This document shows positions 8,978-18,428 of a DNA stretch of 64,000 nt, one piece after another; position 1 is the stretch's first letter, and each line of letters starts with the position of its first letter. The DNA is from Fimbriimonas sp. (GTDB lineage: Bacteria > Armatimonadota > Fimbriimonadia > Fimbriimonadales > Fimbriimonadaceae). The stretch is from assembly GCA_031292555.1 (NCBI GenBank), contig JARLGV010000075.1:39987-103986 (forward strand). Direction: 5' to 3'. The notes under the pieces were generated by a model, which was not told the DNA's origin, did no database searches, and saw only the letters and a program-made list of their open reading frames with translations. The translations under genes were made by a program, and so were the position numbers.

Positions 8978-10458
8978 CCGGACGTCGCTGCGTCGTCCAC
9001 GATCTTTGGAGTGATCATTATGATCGTCTCGATCTTCTTCTTCGTATTGGTTCGCTGAGTAAAGATCTCTCCCAAGATTGGGATGTAGCCAAGGATTGGA
9101 ACCCGGATGACCTGGTTGTCCTGCGTCTGATTGATCAGGCCGCCGATGATGATCGTCTCACCTGATTTGACGCGCACGTCCGTCGTCGCGCGTCGAACCT
9201 GCGAAGACGGGTTCCCGTTCTGAAGCACGACTGCATCGCTCACTTCAGGCTCCAGGTGCATGGTGATCATGCCGTCCGATCCGATAAACCCGGTGAACTT
9301 GAGGATGATTCCGGTGTGAATCAACTGGATCTGGCTTGTCGGGAACGTAGTGCTTCCGCTCAGGAGCGAGAAATAGGTGTCGGTGCCCACGTTGACGTTC
9401 GACTCTCGTCCCTCGATGGTCATTAGCCTCGGGTTCGCCCTCAGGATCGCTTTGTGATTAGTGATCATCGCCTGGATCTTGGCCACATCGGAGAATCCAG
9501 CCTTCTGGTAACTGAGGCTCAGGTCCGTGCCAAACGAGAATTTGTTCGTCGCAAAGTTGAATCCGGCGTCAAGATCGTTTTCATGCGAAACTTCCGTGAT
9601 CAGGGCTTCCACCACGATCTGTCGGCCAGGCTTGTCGGCTTGGGTGATATCCGCGAGGATCTTGTGGAGCAGTTGAGGAGGCGCGCAAACACCGATCGCG
9701 TTTGTTGACGGGTCGACCGAAAGATAGGGCTTGTACGAAGCGCTCAAGAGCGCCTGAATCGAAGCCGCCTTTTGGTTGTGAACGCTGTAGATCTGGGTTT
9801 CAGCGAACTCCCTAAACAGCGACGAGTCTGGAGTGGCCTTGCTAACGATATAAAAGCCGGGTGCCTTCAACTTCCAATACGCGCCCGCCATCATCGAGAT
9901 CGTGTCCAGTACGTAGTCAATCGTGGCGTTCTTGAATTCGACCGAGATGTTCTGCTCTTTGATCGTTTCGTCAGGAGCGATGATCACGCCGGCCAGGCTT
10001 GCGACATCGCTGATCACGCTCTTTATGTCTTGCCCGTCGTACTGATTGGAGATCAAACCGTTAGAGCCGGTCGTCTTCGACGTCGGCTTGGCCGCACCGG
10101 TATCGGAGGAGGATGCCTTCTTGACCGCCGCATCGGAACCCGTCTTCTGTCCGATATCGACCTTTCCGGGGACTCCAACCAACTTAACCTGCGGCGAATC
10201 GATTTGGATGGTCCCCTGGTCTCCGCCCGCGAACTTTGGCTTGGGAGGAGGCATCGTGAACGTGCCGTTATCAACTCGGGCGGCTGTCGCTACAACCGTT
10301 TGTGCCACCGGCAGTTCGATATGGGCTCGTCTGAACCGAGAGATGGCTGAGGCGATCATCGTACCGGAGAACGTGCGATGACCAATCGCACTCATGGCGG
10401 TGTTGGTAACCGCAAATGCCGTTGCCGCAAGAATCACGCTGTATGCAAACCGCTTCAA
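8974..10458 (-). CDS. secretin-type outer membrane channel protein
   Basis: A 494-residue exported protein of the type II/III/IV-pilus secretin family. After a signal-like N-terminus comes a Ser/Lys-rich linker (about 70-120), then N-domains with a STN/N0-like segment (GVIIAPDETIKEQNISVEF), an N1-type domain (about 230-290) and the secretin C-domain ending in IGGLINQTQ, VPILGYIPILGEIFTQR and IIMITPKIVDD, the characteristic secretin signature. It is the last gene of a three-gene operon; its ATG overlaps the stop of the preceding gene by four bases. No inner-membrane ATPase, assembly platform or minor pilin is encoded nearby, so it is probably not the main PilQ or GspD of the cell. Confidence 0.9.
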   Translation of the reverse strand: MKRFAYSVILAATAFAVTNTAMSAIGHRTFSGTMIASAISRFRRAHIELPVAQTVVATAARVDNGTFTMPPPKPKFAGGDQGTIQIDSPQVKLVGVPGKVDIGQKTGSDAAVKKASSSDTGAAKPTSKTTGSNGLISNQYDGQDIKSVISDVASLAGVIIAPDETIKEQNISVEFKNATIDYVLDTISMMAGAYWKLKAPGFYIVSKATPDSSLFREFAETQIYSVHNQKAASIQALLSASYKPYLSVDPSTNAIGVCAPPQLLHKILADITQADKPGRQIVVEALITEVSHENDLDAGFNFATNKFSFGTDLSLSYQKAGFSDVAKIQAMITNHKAILRANPRLMTIEGRESNVNVGTDTYFSLLSGSTTFPTSQIQLIHTGIILKFTGFIGSDGMITMHLEPEVSDAVVLQNGNPSSQVRRATTDVRVKSGETIIIGGLINQTQDNQVIRVPILGYIPILGEIFTQRTNTKKKIETIIMITPKIVDDAATSG

Positions 10459-12071
10459 AGTTTTCCTCCCGGCTTCTTTCCTGAAGACGAACCTCTGGTC
10501 TTCTTAGGGGCAGGAACCGTGAAAGGAATCAGCTTTTTCTCGAAAAGGTCTTCTGCGTACTGGTAACTGACCTCTACCGCGTAGGCGCCCGGCTTGAGAG
10601 TAAGCGGCAACATGACTCGGTTGTGGAGGGTGGCGCCAGGGAGAATTCCCCCATCACCCAAGTCGGGAACTTCGAGCGAAGCGACCGGTGTCAAGCCGTT
10701 TTCAAGCACATGGGCCGACGGCAGGGGTTTTAGCGCGATGTTGCCCTCATTCGTGACCTCGTAGTCGACGCTGATCGGGTATCCGTTGACCGTCCCAATC
10801 TCCTTTTGGGCGATGCTCAGCTTCGTCAAGAACTTGGCCTTCGGCGATTCCGGCACGGTCACGCTGCCGTAAACATCCTCCGACATCGAGTCGCCGGCCG
10901 TCGTGATCGCCGAGATTGCGAACCAGTTGTCGCCCGTCGCCTGGTCGTCCAACGACACCTTCACGTGAATCGTCTTTGTTCGCTTGGGCTCCAATGTAAT
11001 GGAGTCCGGTGAAAGCTCGATGCTGAGCGGAGGAGCCGCTCCATCGTCCAATACCTGAAGAGCTCCGTTAGGCTGTTGGGCGAGCTTATGGGCGGTCAAC
11101 GAAATCGTTAGGTCCTTGTCGCTTATATTCGTGATTCGGATCGGGATCGTTCGGCTCGCACCTGCCGGCACGTTTGCGTGAACCCGCTCGGGGTCCATAC
11201 CGAATGGAGGCAGGGAAAGCAAGCTCTTCTCCGTGAGCGGAGTGCTTACATGGTCCTTCACGACAAAGTCGGCGGTGATTGGACGGAACGTACGGGTCCC
11301 CGACTGGCATATCGCCTGAACGCGATATTGTCCATCTCCAAGGACTGGGACTGAAAACCGCAATTTGCGGTGCGTTTCCGGATATAGGTTCCGATCGGAA
11401 TCGCTTCGAACCGCGACTGTTCGCCCCGTGGACGTATTCCTTACTTGGACAGTCGCTCCAACGACAAGGAACGCGTCACTCTCATTGAGGAATGGCACGT
11501 CGACGTAATTGTTCTTGGCGCTTGCAATCAACTCGGGCGACCCAAGCTTCAAGTCGGCCCTTGGTTGAGTGCCGACGTAGAGAATGACTGGGATCTGATA
11601 CTGCGTCACGATGACGCTGTTGTCTCCCTCAATGTTAGGAACGATCGTGGCAAGGCAGTAGTACGTTCCCGAGTCGATTCCTCGTGGAACGGTTAGTTTG
11701 AGAGGAAACACGCGCTGGGCGCGCGGTGAAACCGTACCGTTGACCGACGTCTCCGCAAACCAAGTGGAGCAATCGAACTTGGTCGGAGTACCTAGCACCG
11801 GGCCGTAGGTCCACTCCTGATAGGTGACGGGGTGGATTTCAAGCTTGATCTTGAGTGAAGTTGGTTCGAGGTTCGTGACGCCGAACGGCAACGTCAGAGT
11901 CGCTCCCGGCCGTGCCGGCTGCCGGAACATTACCGGGACCACGGCGATACCGCGCAGACCAGTCGATTCGGTTTGAGCCATTGATCCGGCGACAATGGAC
12001 AGCAACAGAAGAATCCCGGCCGCGAATCGATGGATGGACGTGGACTCTGCTGCGCTAATTGATCGTGACAC
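10455..12071 (-). CDS. secreted multi-domain beta-sandwich protein, chaperone- or DUF916-like
   Basis: A 538-residue protein with an N-terminal signal peptide (hydrophobic FAAGILLLLSIVAGSMA, likely cleaved after SMA). The first domain, with PGATLTLPFGVTNLEPTSLKIKLEI, resembles the N-terminal strand pattern of pilus chaperones and of DUF916-type surface proteins. At least two more Ig-like beta domains follow (around 280-390 with PAGASRTIPIRITNISDKDLTI, and 400-510 with ISVDYEVTNEGNIALKPLPSA). The C-terminus is basic and Gly/Ser-rich. It is encoded between a small secreted protein and a secretin, with overlaps of 17 and 4 bases, so the three are likely made together. A chaperone or scaffold role in surface-fibre export is inference; there is no usher. 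Confidence 0.65.
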   Translation of the reverse strand: MSRSISAAESTSIHRFAAGILLLLSIVAGSMAQTESTGLRGIAVVPVMFRQPARPGATLTLPFGVTNLEPTSLKIKLEIHPVTYQEWTYGPVLGTPTKFDCSTWFAETSVNGTVSPRAQRVFPLKLTVPRGIDSGTYYCLATIVPNIEGDNSVIVTQYQIPVILYVGTQPRADLKLGSPELIASAKNNYVDVPFLNESDAFLVVGATVQVRNTSTGRTVAVRSDSDRNLYPETHRKLRFSVPVLGDGQYRVQAICQSGTRTFRPITADFVVKDHVSTPLTEKSLLSLPPFGMDPERVHANVPAGASRTIPIRITNISDKDLTISLTAHKLAQQPNGALQVLDDGAAPPLSIELSPDSITLEPKRTKTIHVKVSLDDQATGDNWFAISAITTAGDSMSEDVYGSVTVPESPKAKFLTKLSIAQKEIGTVNGYPISVDYEVTNEGNIALKPLPSAHVLENGLTPVASLEVPDLGDGGILPGATLHNRVMLPLTLKPGAYAVEVSYQYAEDLFEKKLIPFTVPAPKKTRGSSSGKKPGGKL

Positions 12072-12651
12072 CGATGTTTCCCGTCCCTACAAGTCTAGTG
12101 GAGCCTTGCGCCTTTTCGGTTATGTTCAGTGTTCGCGTCAAGACCAAGACCAGATTGCCGTCCTTTGGAACTTGAGTGATTCCAACCGTCAGAGTCTGGC
12201 CATTGAAACCATCGTCGGCGCCGCTAACCGGCCCACTGATGAGACCACCGATGTGCGTAGGCGTCCCCTGGTAAAGCGCCATGGAGTACATGATGCTTCC
12301 CACACTGGATTGAGACGTTTGACCCGAGGTCAAAGGCTTAAAAGAATTCGCGGTAAACGTTAGCGAGCGATTCGTCATTACCGAGATCGCGTTCGCTTGG
12401 GTATCGCTTGACGCGGTACCGATGCCGTCGACATTGAAGATGCCACCAAAGTTGCCGCTGACCTCGACATGCGTCGGAACGATGTCTGCGGCTGGCCTCT
12501 GAGCGACCCCGGTATCCAGGGCGTTGATATGGTTGGCACGGTACCAAGCCTGAAGTTGGGTGGGGTCATACATGAACGGCCGCACACCGGAGTGCCTCGG
12601 GGACCCGTGCGGCATCGCCATCAGTAACGCCAGGACTGCAAATTGAGTCAT
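12055..12651 (-). CDS. small secreted beta-rich protein, candidate fibre subunit
   Basis: A 198-residue protein with a short hydrophobic N-terminus (MTQFAVLALLMAMPHG) that may act as a signal peptide. The mature part is rich in Gly, Thr, Ser, Asn and Val with alternating hydrophobic residues and ends TRLVGTGNIGVTIN, like many fimbrial or coat subunits that finish in a terminal beta strand. I do not recognise a named family. It is the first gene of the operon with the chaperone-like protein and the secretin. The upstream 167 bp separate it from the divergent alpha-galactosidase-like gene and should hold the promoter. Confidence 0.6.
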   Translation of the reverse strand: MTQFAVLALLMAMPHGSPRHSGVRPFMYDPTQLQAWYRANHINALDTGVAQRPAADIVPTHVEVSGNFGGIFNVDGIGTASSDTQANAISVMTNRSLTFTANSFKPLTSGQTSQSSVGSIMYSMALYQGTPTHIGGLISGPVSGADDGFNGQTLTVGITQVPKDGNLVLVLTRTLNITEKAQGSTRLVGTGNIGVTIN

Positions 12652-12818
12652 CTTCAGTTCATGTCATTGCGACATTCAAGACCAAGTTATCGCATGATAC
12701 ATCTCCTGAGACGAAGAATCTTCGATTTACACGGTTAAACATGTCGCACCTTTCCGGTACATGCCGATGGTTGAGATCGTTCGGCAAGGCGCTTGCGGAG
12801 GCGGCTATCATATGATCC

Positions 12819-14999
12819 ATGCCGTTCACCAGGCGAGCGAAGACTTCCACCATCGCACTCCTACTTGGCCCTCTTATGGCAACTGCATCGACTGAACCAC
12901 CTAACTCGGCGATTGAGCCAAAAATCGGCTCCCGCGCCCCCACGGTCGAGTTTGAGTACGCGGGGCACAAGATCCTCGCGGGGCGCTTCAGCGTAAATGG
13001 GGACCCGGAACCGTGGAAATCTGTGACGATTTCTTCGAAGGTTGATCGCGGAAATCGGGGCGAGATCACCCAAACGATCACGCTTCACGACCTCACCGGC
13101 AAGTCAATTCACTTGGATGCTACGATCGACGGCTCCGACCAGACTCTTGCCGCCGAAACCCAGTCGGCAGCCCAAGAGCGGTTCAAGCTCGTGCGAAATT
13201 CCGTCGGCCCGTCGGACAACCTTCGCAACAACGCGATCTATGACCGGTCCGGCGACTGGATGATCGAGGGCGCCGGAGACGGCGCAACCCGGATTGTGCC
13301 GGAGAAGACCCATGGAAGTCGCACATCGTTCCGCTGGTCGGCATCCGGCCCCAGGATCGATCTGACCTTTAGGCCTCGCTATTATCAGCTCCACAAGAAT
13401 ATCGCCTCCTTCCGACCGTGGGAATACAACGTGTGGAAGGGCTCCGTCACGGGCTGGTGCTCTTGGTGGGCCTACTTTACCGACATCCACGAGAAAGATG
13501 TGGAGCAGATCAGCCGAATCTTCTCGGACAAGCTGAAAGACTACGGCTACCGGTATATCCAGATCGACGACGGCTACCAGTCGAGCGGCGGCGGCCTTCC
13601 GACCGATTGGCTGCACACCAACGACCGGTTCCCGAGCGGGCTCCGCCACCTAGCCAAGTCCATTGCCGATCACGGGCTTGAGCCGGCTCTGTGGACCAAC
13701 GTACATTTTGGAGACGCCAAGTTCGTCGAGCAGCATCCCGACTGGTTCGTCCAAGACGCCAATGGCAAGCCTCACAAGGGCCCTTGGATCGATTATGGGT
13801 TGGACGCGTCGAACAAGGCGGCAGTCGATGCCGTCATTCGCCCCCTCTACTCGGCGTTGCACGATATGGGTTGGCGCTACGTAAAGGTCGATGCGCTCCG
13901 GCACCTGCTCTATGATGCTTCCTATCCCTGCCGAGAGTACTTTGCCTCCAAAGGGATCAAACTCGAAGACGCTTTTCGCGACTACCTCAAAGCAATCCGC
14001 CAAGAGCTCGGACCCGATACCTATATGCTGGCCTGCTGGGGCGTGCTTCCTGAAGTAGTGGGCATTGCGAACGGTTGCCGCCTTGGCGGCGATGGCTTCG
14101 GACCTTCCACTCTGCAGCAATACACGTCATGGAATAACGTCGTTTGGCGAAACGACCCCGACCACTGTGATGTAAAGCCGCTGGATCACCAAACGAATCG
14201 CTATATCGACGGCGAAGAACGCATCCGCCCCGTCCTCGTTTCGATGGCGGGAGCTCAGTTGCTCCTAAGCGACAAGCCGGAGGTGTATGAAAACGACGCC
14301 AACCTTGAAGGGGTCAAAAGGTCCAGCCCCATTCTCTTCACGGTTCCCGGCCAACTGTACGACTACGATCCGGTCAAAACCGATCATCTCAAACAGGGCC
14401 TTCGAAACGATAACGGAGGCGCCCAATCCGGACCGATCGACGCCGATCAGCGAGGAGAAGTCTCACCGTGGTGGATGCTCGACATCAACGAGCCGTTCGA
14501 GAGTTGGACGATCCTGACTCACATGAACTGGGATGCGACGCCGATGGCTCAGTCCACGGTCAAGTTCCATGACCTCGGCCTGCCTGGCGCCAAGTACGCG
14601 GTGTTCGAATTCTGGTCGAAGAAGTACTTGGGGGACTTCTCGGAGGAATTCACGGCGAAGATGCTCGACGCAAAGGAAGTTTCAACCTATGCCATCCGCC
14701 GCATAGTCGATCATCCCCAGATTCTGTCGACAAGCAGGCATATCAGCCAAGGCGCCGTGGACCTGAGCGATGTTGGCTGGAGCGCTTCTGGGCTAGTGCT
14801 ACACGGGGTTTGTCATGTGATTCGGAAGGATCCGTACAGCCTCTATGTCAGATTGCCCGCCGGTTACTCTGTTCAGGACGCGTCGTTTGGCGATACGGCC
14901 GCCGAGGTCCGAGTCGAGGGCTCGCTCGCTGAGGTCAAAGTAGCGCCAGACTCGACCCGTAGCCTGCCATGGCGGATCCGGTTTGTGAGAACGTCTTGA
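12819..14999 (+). CDS. secreted alpha-galactosidase-like glycoside hydrolase (GH36/GH27 clan)
   Basis: A 726-residue enzyme with a short signal segment (MPFTRRAKTSTIALLLGPLMA). A beta-sandwich N-terminal domain is followed by a TIM barrel with GWCSWWAYFTDI, RYIQIDDGYQ, the catalytic nucleophile Asp358 in YVKVDALRH and the acid/base Asp425 in CRLGGDGFG, the clan GH-D arrangement. A C-terminal beta domain completes it. Alpha-galactosidase or a related alpha-galactoside/raffinose activity is the best reading; other clan activities cannot be excluded. Its 3' end overlaps the helicase gene by 31 bp. It is divergent from the secretin operon. Confidence 0.85.
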   Translation: MPFTRRAKTSTIALLLGPLMATASTEPPNSAIEPKIGSRAPTVEFEYAGHKILAGRFSVNGDPEPWKSVTISSKVDRGNRGEITQTITLHDLTGKSIHLDATIDGSDQTLAAETQSAAQERFKLVRNSVGPSDNLRNNAIYDRSGDWMIEGAGDGATRIVPEKTHGSRTSFRWSASGPRIDLTFRPRYYQLHKNIASFRPWEYNVWKGSVTGWCSWWAYFTDIHEKDVEQISRIFSDKLKDYGYRYIQIDDGYQSSGGGLPTDWLHTNDRFPSGLRHLAKSIADHGLEPALWTNVHFGDAKFVEQHPDWFVQDANGKPHKGPWIDYGLDASNKAAVDAVIRPLYSALHDMGWRYVKVDALRHLLYDASYPCREYFASKGIKLEDAFRDYLKAIRQELGPDTYMLACWGVLPEVVGIANGCRLGGDGFGPSTLQQYTSWNNVVWRNDPDHCDVKPLDHQTNRYIDGEERIRPVLVSMAGAQLLLSDKPEVYENDANLEGVKRSSPILFTVPGQLYDYDPVKTDHLKQGLRNDNGGAQSGPIDADQRGEVSPWWMLDINEPFESWTILTHMNWDATPMAQSTVKFHDLGLPGAKYAVFEFWSKKYLGDFSEEFTAKMLDAKEVSTYAIRRIVDHPQILSTSRHISQGAVDLSDVGWSASGLVLHGVCHVIRKDPYSLYVRLPAGYSVQDASFGDTAAEVRVEGSLAEVKVAPDSTRSLPWRIRFVRTS

Positions 15000-16858
15000 T
15001 TCCAAGACTCTTCGAAGACGACGACATCGTCGTTTTGGGGAAAGCGGCTCCGATCGTTCTGCGTGACTACCAGCAAAGGGCCAAGGCCGCCGTATTGGCG
15101 GCAAAGGATCGAGGGCTCCATCGCGTCATGGTCGTTATGCCGACCGGCACGGGAAAGACGACCTTGTTCGCCTCACTGGTCGATGAATTCGAACGCTCGT
15201 ACCGAGAAACCTCATTGGTGGTCGCCCACCGCCTCGAACTGCTGCACCAGGCGGCCAACCGAATCGTGAGTCAGGCGCCGCGACTCCAAGTCGGAATCGA
15301 GGGTGGCGACCTTAAAGCCCCCTTCGAGTGCCACGCCGTCGTCGCGGCCGTGCAAACCCTCGGTCGTCCAGGAAGCAAACGCCTCGACTGGTTTCAGCCC
15401 GGACTGTTGATCATGGACGAGGGGCACCACGCTCCCGCCGATACTTGGCAAAATGTCATGCGCCGATTCGGAAGCTACGACGGGACCTGCTTCACCCTTG
15501 CCGTCACCGCGACCGACCATCGCATGGACAACAAGCCTCTGCATGGAACCGAAGAGTCCATCTTCGAAGACGTCGTCTTTCGCTATCCATTGAGTCGCGC
15601 GGTTAGCGACGGTTGGTTGGTTGACCTAAGGGGCTATCGCGTCGCAACGGGAGTCGACCTTACCGGCGTCAAAACGACCGCCGGAGACTATAACGTCGGC
15701 CAACTTGCTCGGGCCGTAAACACCGAGGCCAGAAACCACACCGCGTTCAAACACTGGTCGGAGATTGCCCACGACCGCCGGACGATCGTTTTCTGCGTCG
15801 ATGTACAACACGCAAAGGACGTTGCGGCGCTGTTTCGCGAACATGGCGTCTCAGCCGAGAGCGTCGACGGAACGATGCCGACCGATAAGCGCGGCGCAGC
15901 GATGAGCCGGTTTTCGTCGGGACGGACCCAGGTCCTGACGAACGTTGACGTGGCCACAGAAGGGTTCGACATTCCCCATATCAGCTGCGTACTGATGCTG
16001 CGACCAACCCAATCCTGGGGTCTCTACACCCAGATGGCAGGGAGAGGAGTACGCGTTCTACCCGGAGTCGCCGATGGTATCGACCTATCAACCGCCCGCC
16101 GGCGGGCAATTGAGGGGAGCGAGAAGCCGGACTGCCTCGTAATCGACGTAGTCGACGTGTCGACGAAATTCGGTCTCAACGGTCCCCCTGACGACGACGA
16201 CATCAAGCCTGAGCGCAAGCCCGAACCGGCAAGCGTTGCGGGGATGATGGGCCTTCCCGCCGACTTCGACTTGCAGGGTCACAGCCTGTTCGAAGCCGCG
16301 AAGTGGATCGATGAGCTTACTCCCGCCAAACGGGCACAGTTGTTCCGCAGGCCCATGTCGTTCGAGAACCTCTCAACTGTGCTCTCCGAAGTCGATCTCA
16401 TCAAGGAACTCTCGATCCCAGAGGAGATCATCGGCATCAGTCGGCTCGCTTGGATGAAGACTGGCGACTCTGAATACATGCTCCCATGTGGATCGTCGGG
16501 GTTTGAGAAGGAGCGGTTCGCCAAAATCGAGACTGACTTGCTCGGAAGGTTGTCGCTGACTCTGCTGTCGCAGCAGATGACCTATCCGCCGATGCCTCTG
16601 GGCACCGATCTGGCCAAGGCATTCGACGAAGCAGACCGAATGATACGCCTGACATTTCCCGACTGTGGACCGATCGTGCAAGCGAACGCCAGTTGGCGTG
16701 AAAAACCGCCGTCTGAAAAGCAGATCGATATTTTGCGCAAGATGGGTGTTGAGGACGACGTCATCGCTCTCGTGGAGACGATGGGGCAAGCCAGGGCACT
16801 GATCGAACAGCGAAAGCTTGGTGGCGGAAGAAAGCGCCGGCGCGGCGAACTCGCTTAG
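14969..16858 (+). CDS. superfamily II DNA/RNA helicase (RadD/YejH-like)
   Basis: A 629-residue DEAD/DEAH-type helicase. A Q-motif-like LRDYQQ precedes Walker A PTGTGKTT (58-65), Walker B/motif II is DEGHH (150-154), motif III-like VTAT follows, and motif VI reads QMAGRGVR around residue 355. The C-terminal 200 residues have no recognised domain, and the protein ends in a basic KLGGGRKRRRGELA tail that may bind nucleic acid. The organisation resembles stand-alone repair helicases such as RadD rather than restriction subunits; no methylase or nuclease gene is nearby. The start overlaps the upstream gene by 31 bp and has no clear ribosome binding site. Confidence 0.85.
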   Translation: MADPVCENVLIPRLFEDDDIVVLGKAAPIVLRDYQQRAKAAVLAAKDRGLHRVMVVMPTGTGKTTLFASLVDEFERSYRETSLVVAHRLELLHQAANRIVSQAPRLQVGIEGGDLKAPFECHAVVAAVQTLGRPGSKRLDWFQPGLLIMDEGHHAPADTWQNVMRRFGSYDGTCFTLAVTATDHRMDNKPLHGTEESIFEDVVFRYPLSRAVSDGWLVDLRGYRVATGVDLTGVKTTAGDYNVGQLARAVNTEARNHTAFKHWSEIAHDRRTIVFCVDVQHAKDVAALFREHGVSAESVDGTMPTDKRGAAMSRFSSGRTQVLTNVDVATEGFDIPHISCVLMLRPTQSWGLYTQMAGRGVRVLPGVADGIDLSTARRRAIEGSEKPDCLVIDVVDVSTKFGLNGPPDDDDIKPERKPEPASVAGMMGLPADFDLQGHSLFEAAKWIDELTPAKRAQLFRRPMSFENLSTVLSEVDLIKELSIPEEIIGISRLAWMKTGDSEYMLPCGSSGFEKERFAKIETDLLGRLSLTLLSQQMTYPPMPLGTDLAKAFDEADRMIRLTFPDCGPIVQANASWREKPPSEKQIDILRKMGVEDDVIALVETMGQARALIEQRKLGGGRKRRRGELA

Positions 16859-18417
16859 TTCATGGCTGCGCCGGGAGACCGGACCCGCTTCGAGACGTCG
16901 GTAAAGTCGAACGGAGTCAGCCATCCGGAGTAGTAACTTCGATCTTCAAGTTTGGGAAGGCTGTCGCCGAAAAGTCCGTCGAAGATGATACGGAACGAGT
17001 TGACAGGCGTTATCCCAGGATACAGCTCCTGTTTGACCTTTGGCGGGACGAAATAGGCGTTGAGGTTTGGGAAACACTCGTTGACGTCGGTTTTTTCGAG
17101 AAGCTGCTGGTTCAGACGGAGCTTCGAACCGTGATCGCCCTGGACGATGATGATCGGTGGCTTGGGGCTCGCCTTGAGGATCTTGTCGATCGTCGCCAAA
17201 ATCTGCTTGCCGATGTAGGCGGCTTGCTCAGAATAGCCTTGCTTGTACTGATCGACCGTGCCACCAAAGTCAAAAAAGTCGCTGCCGTCGACAAAGCTGA
17301 AACCCATCTTTTGGGGACGCCTGGGCTCCCCATTCGGCCCGAATACGAACGGGGGATGGGGGGCGAGAATATGGGTAAACACGAACCGTGGCGGCAGGCC
17401 CGAACTGATTCCGCGAGGCATGTCGGACATCGCGTTGTCGATCATTTTCCTTCGTGCGACAAATTGAGACAGGCCGGCCAAGTCGTCGTCGAGGCTAACG
17501 GGCATCTCCAAGAACAGCACACCGGCAAAGTAGGTCACGCTGCCCGTTGTGTTCAGCCACAGGTCGGCCGAGTTCGGATTGACGGAGGGAAACCCGGTCG
17601 TGATTGCCTCGTATCGGTACCCGAGCTTCTTGAGGTAGCGCGAGACCTCGTTTTCGTCGATCAGCTTGTCGAGGATCTTCCGGTCGTCCCAAGACTTTGA
17701 GATGCGCGGCAGAATCTCCGGAATGTAATTCAAATTGAGGGAGGACGATAGGGAGAGTTCGGTCTGGCAGTAATTCGCCCTCGCATCGCTAGCGACATAG
17801 AACCCTCGGTCTTCGAGCCCTCTTACGAACCAGCCGTCGTCAAAACCGATGACCCTTTTGAGAGCGTCGGTTCGGCCAAATCCGTCGAGGATGACATAGT
17901 AGATATCTGGCCGATCCGTTATTTTGAGCTTGACATGACTGGACGATAACGGAGCGATCATGGTTCCGCGCCACGCGTTGATAAAGGACATCCCGATGGA
18001 AGCCGCCGGGAAGCCGGCAAGGACGATTCCAGCGATATTCATCCCCTGCGTGATTGCCGGCATCCGCTTCCATTTCCAGCACCCGGCTACCACGAGAACG
18101 ACCAGAAGTGCCGCCCAGTAAGGCGTTAGATCCGATCGGAAGAAGATGATTTTTGACAGGGATTCGTTGTGCCGGATCACGTCCCAAAGATGGCCGAACG
18201 AGAACACAGTTACTACGCCGACCGAGGCCCCAGTCGCTCCCCGTCGTGCGTCGCGTAACACCAAGCCAAGGACCAGCCAGAACAAGCACGTGCATCCCAG
18301 AACCACAGCCATCGGGCCCGGGACATCCCGTATCGGCACCAACGCCGTATTCAGCGAATAGAGCGAGAGCACTGGAAAGAGCGCAAACAGGATCGGGTGA
18401 AATGGGCGCTGCAGCAT
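16855..18417 (-). CDS. membrane sulfatase-fold (alkaline phosphatase superfamily) enzyme
   Basis: A 520-residue protein with four to five N-terminal membrane helices (about residues 5-150) followed by an extracytoplasmic sulfatase-fold domain that begins KITDRPDIYYVILDGFGRTD. Metal-site motifs ILDGFGR, HILAPHPPF and VQGDHGSKL are in the usual order. There is no C-x-P-S-R formylglycine motif; a CQTELSLSSSLN stretch in the nucleophile region suggests a Thr/Ser nucleophile as in phosphoethanolamine or lipoteichoic-type transferases. It could transfer or remove a phospho-group on an envelope polymer. The start MLQRPFHPILF was chosen because it begins 11 bp after the upstream gene and directly before the first helix. 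Confidence 0.8.
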   Translation of the reverse strand: MLQRPFHPILFALFPVLSLYSLNTALVPIRDVPGPMAVVLGCTCLFWLVLGLVLRDARRGATGASVGVVTVFSFGHLWDVIRHNESLSKIIFFRSDLTPYWAALLVVLVVAGCWKWKRMPAITQGMNIAGIVLAGFPAASIGMSFINAWRGTMIAPLSSSHVKLKITDRPDIYYVILDGFGRTDALKRVIGFDDGWFVRGLEDRGFYVASDARANYCQTELSLSSSLNLNYIPEILPRISKSWDDRKILDKLIDENEVSRYLKKLGYRYEAITTGFPSVNPNSADLWLNTTGSVTYFAGVLFLEMPVSLDDDLAGLSQFVARRKMIDNAMSDMPRGISSGLPPRFVFTHILAPHPPFVFGPNGEPRRPQKMGFSFVDGSDFFDFGGTVDQYKQGYSEQAAYIGKQILATIDKILKASPKPPIIIVQGDHGSKLRLNQQLLEKTDVNECFPNLNAYFVPPKVKQELYPGITPVNSFRIIFDGLFGDSLPKLEDRSYYSGWLTPFDFTDVSKRVRSPGAAMN

Positions 18418-18428
18418 AGGCAATCGCC

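Noticed and set aside
12819..14999. Alpha-galactosidase-like protein as a trehalose synthase or amylase
   Set aside because: The catalytic Asp pair sits in VKVDALRH and GGDGF contexts of clan GH-D; GH13 motifs are missing.
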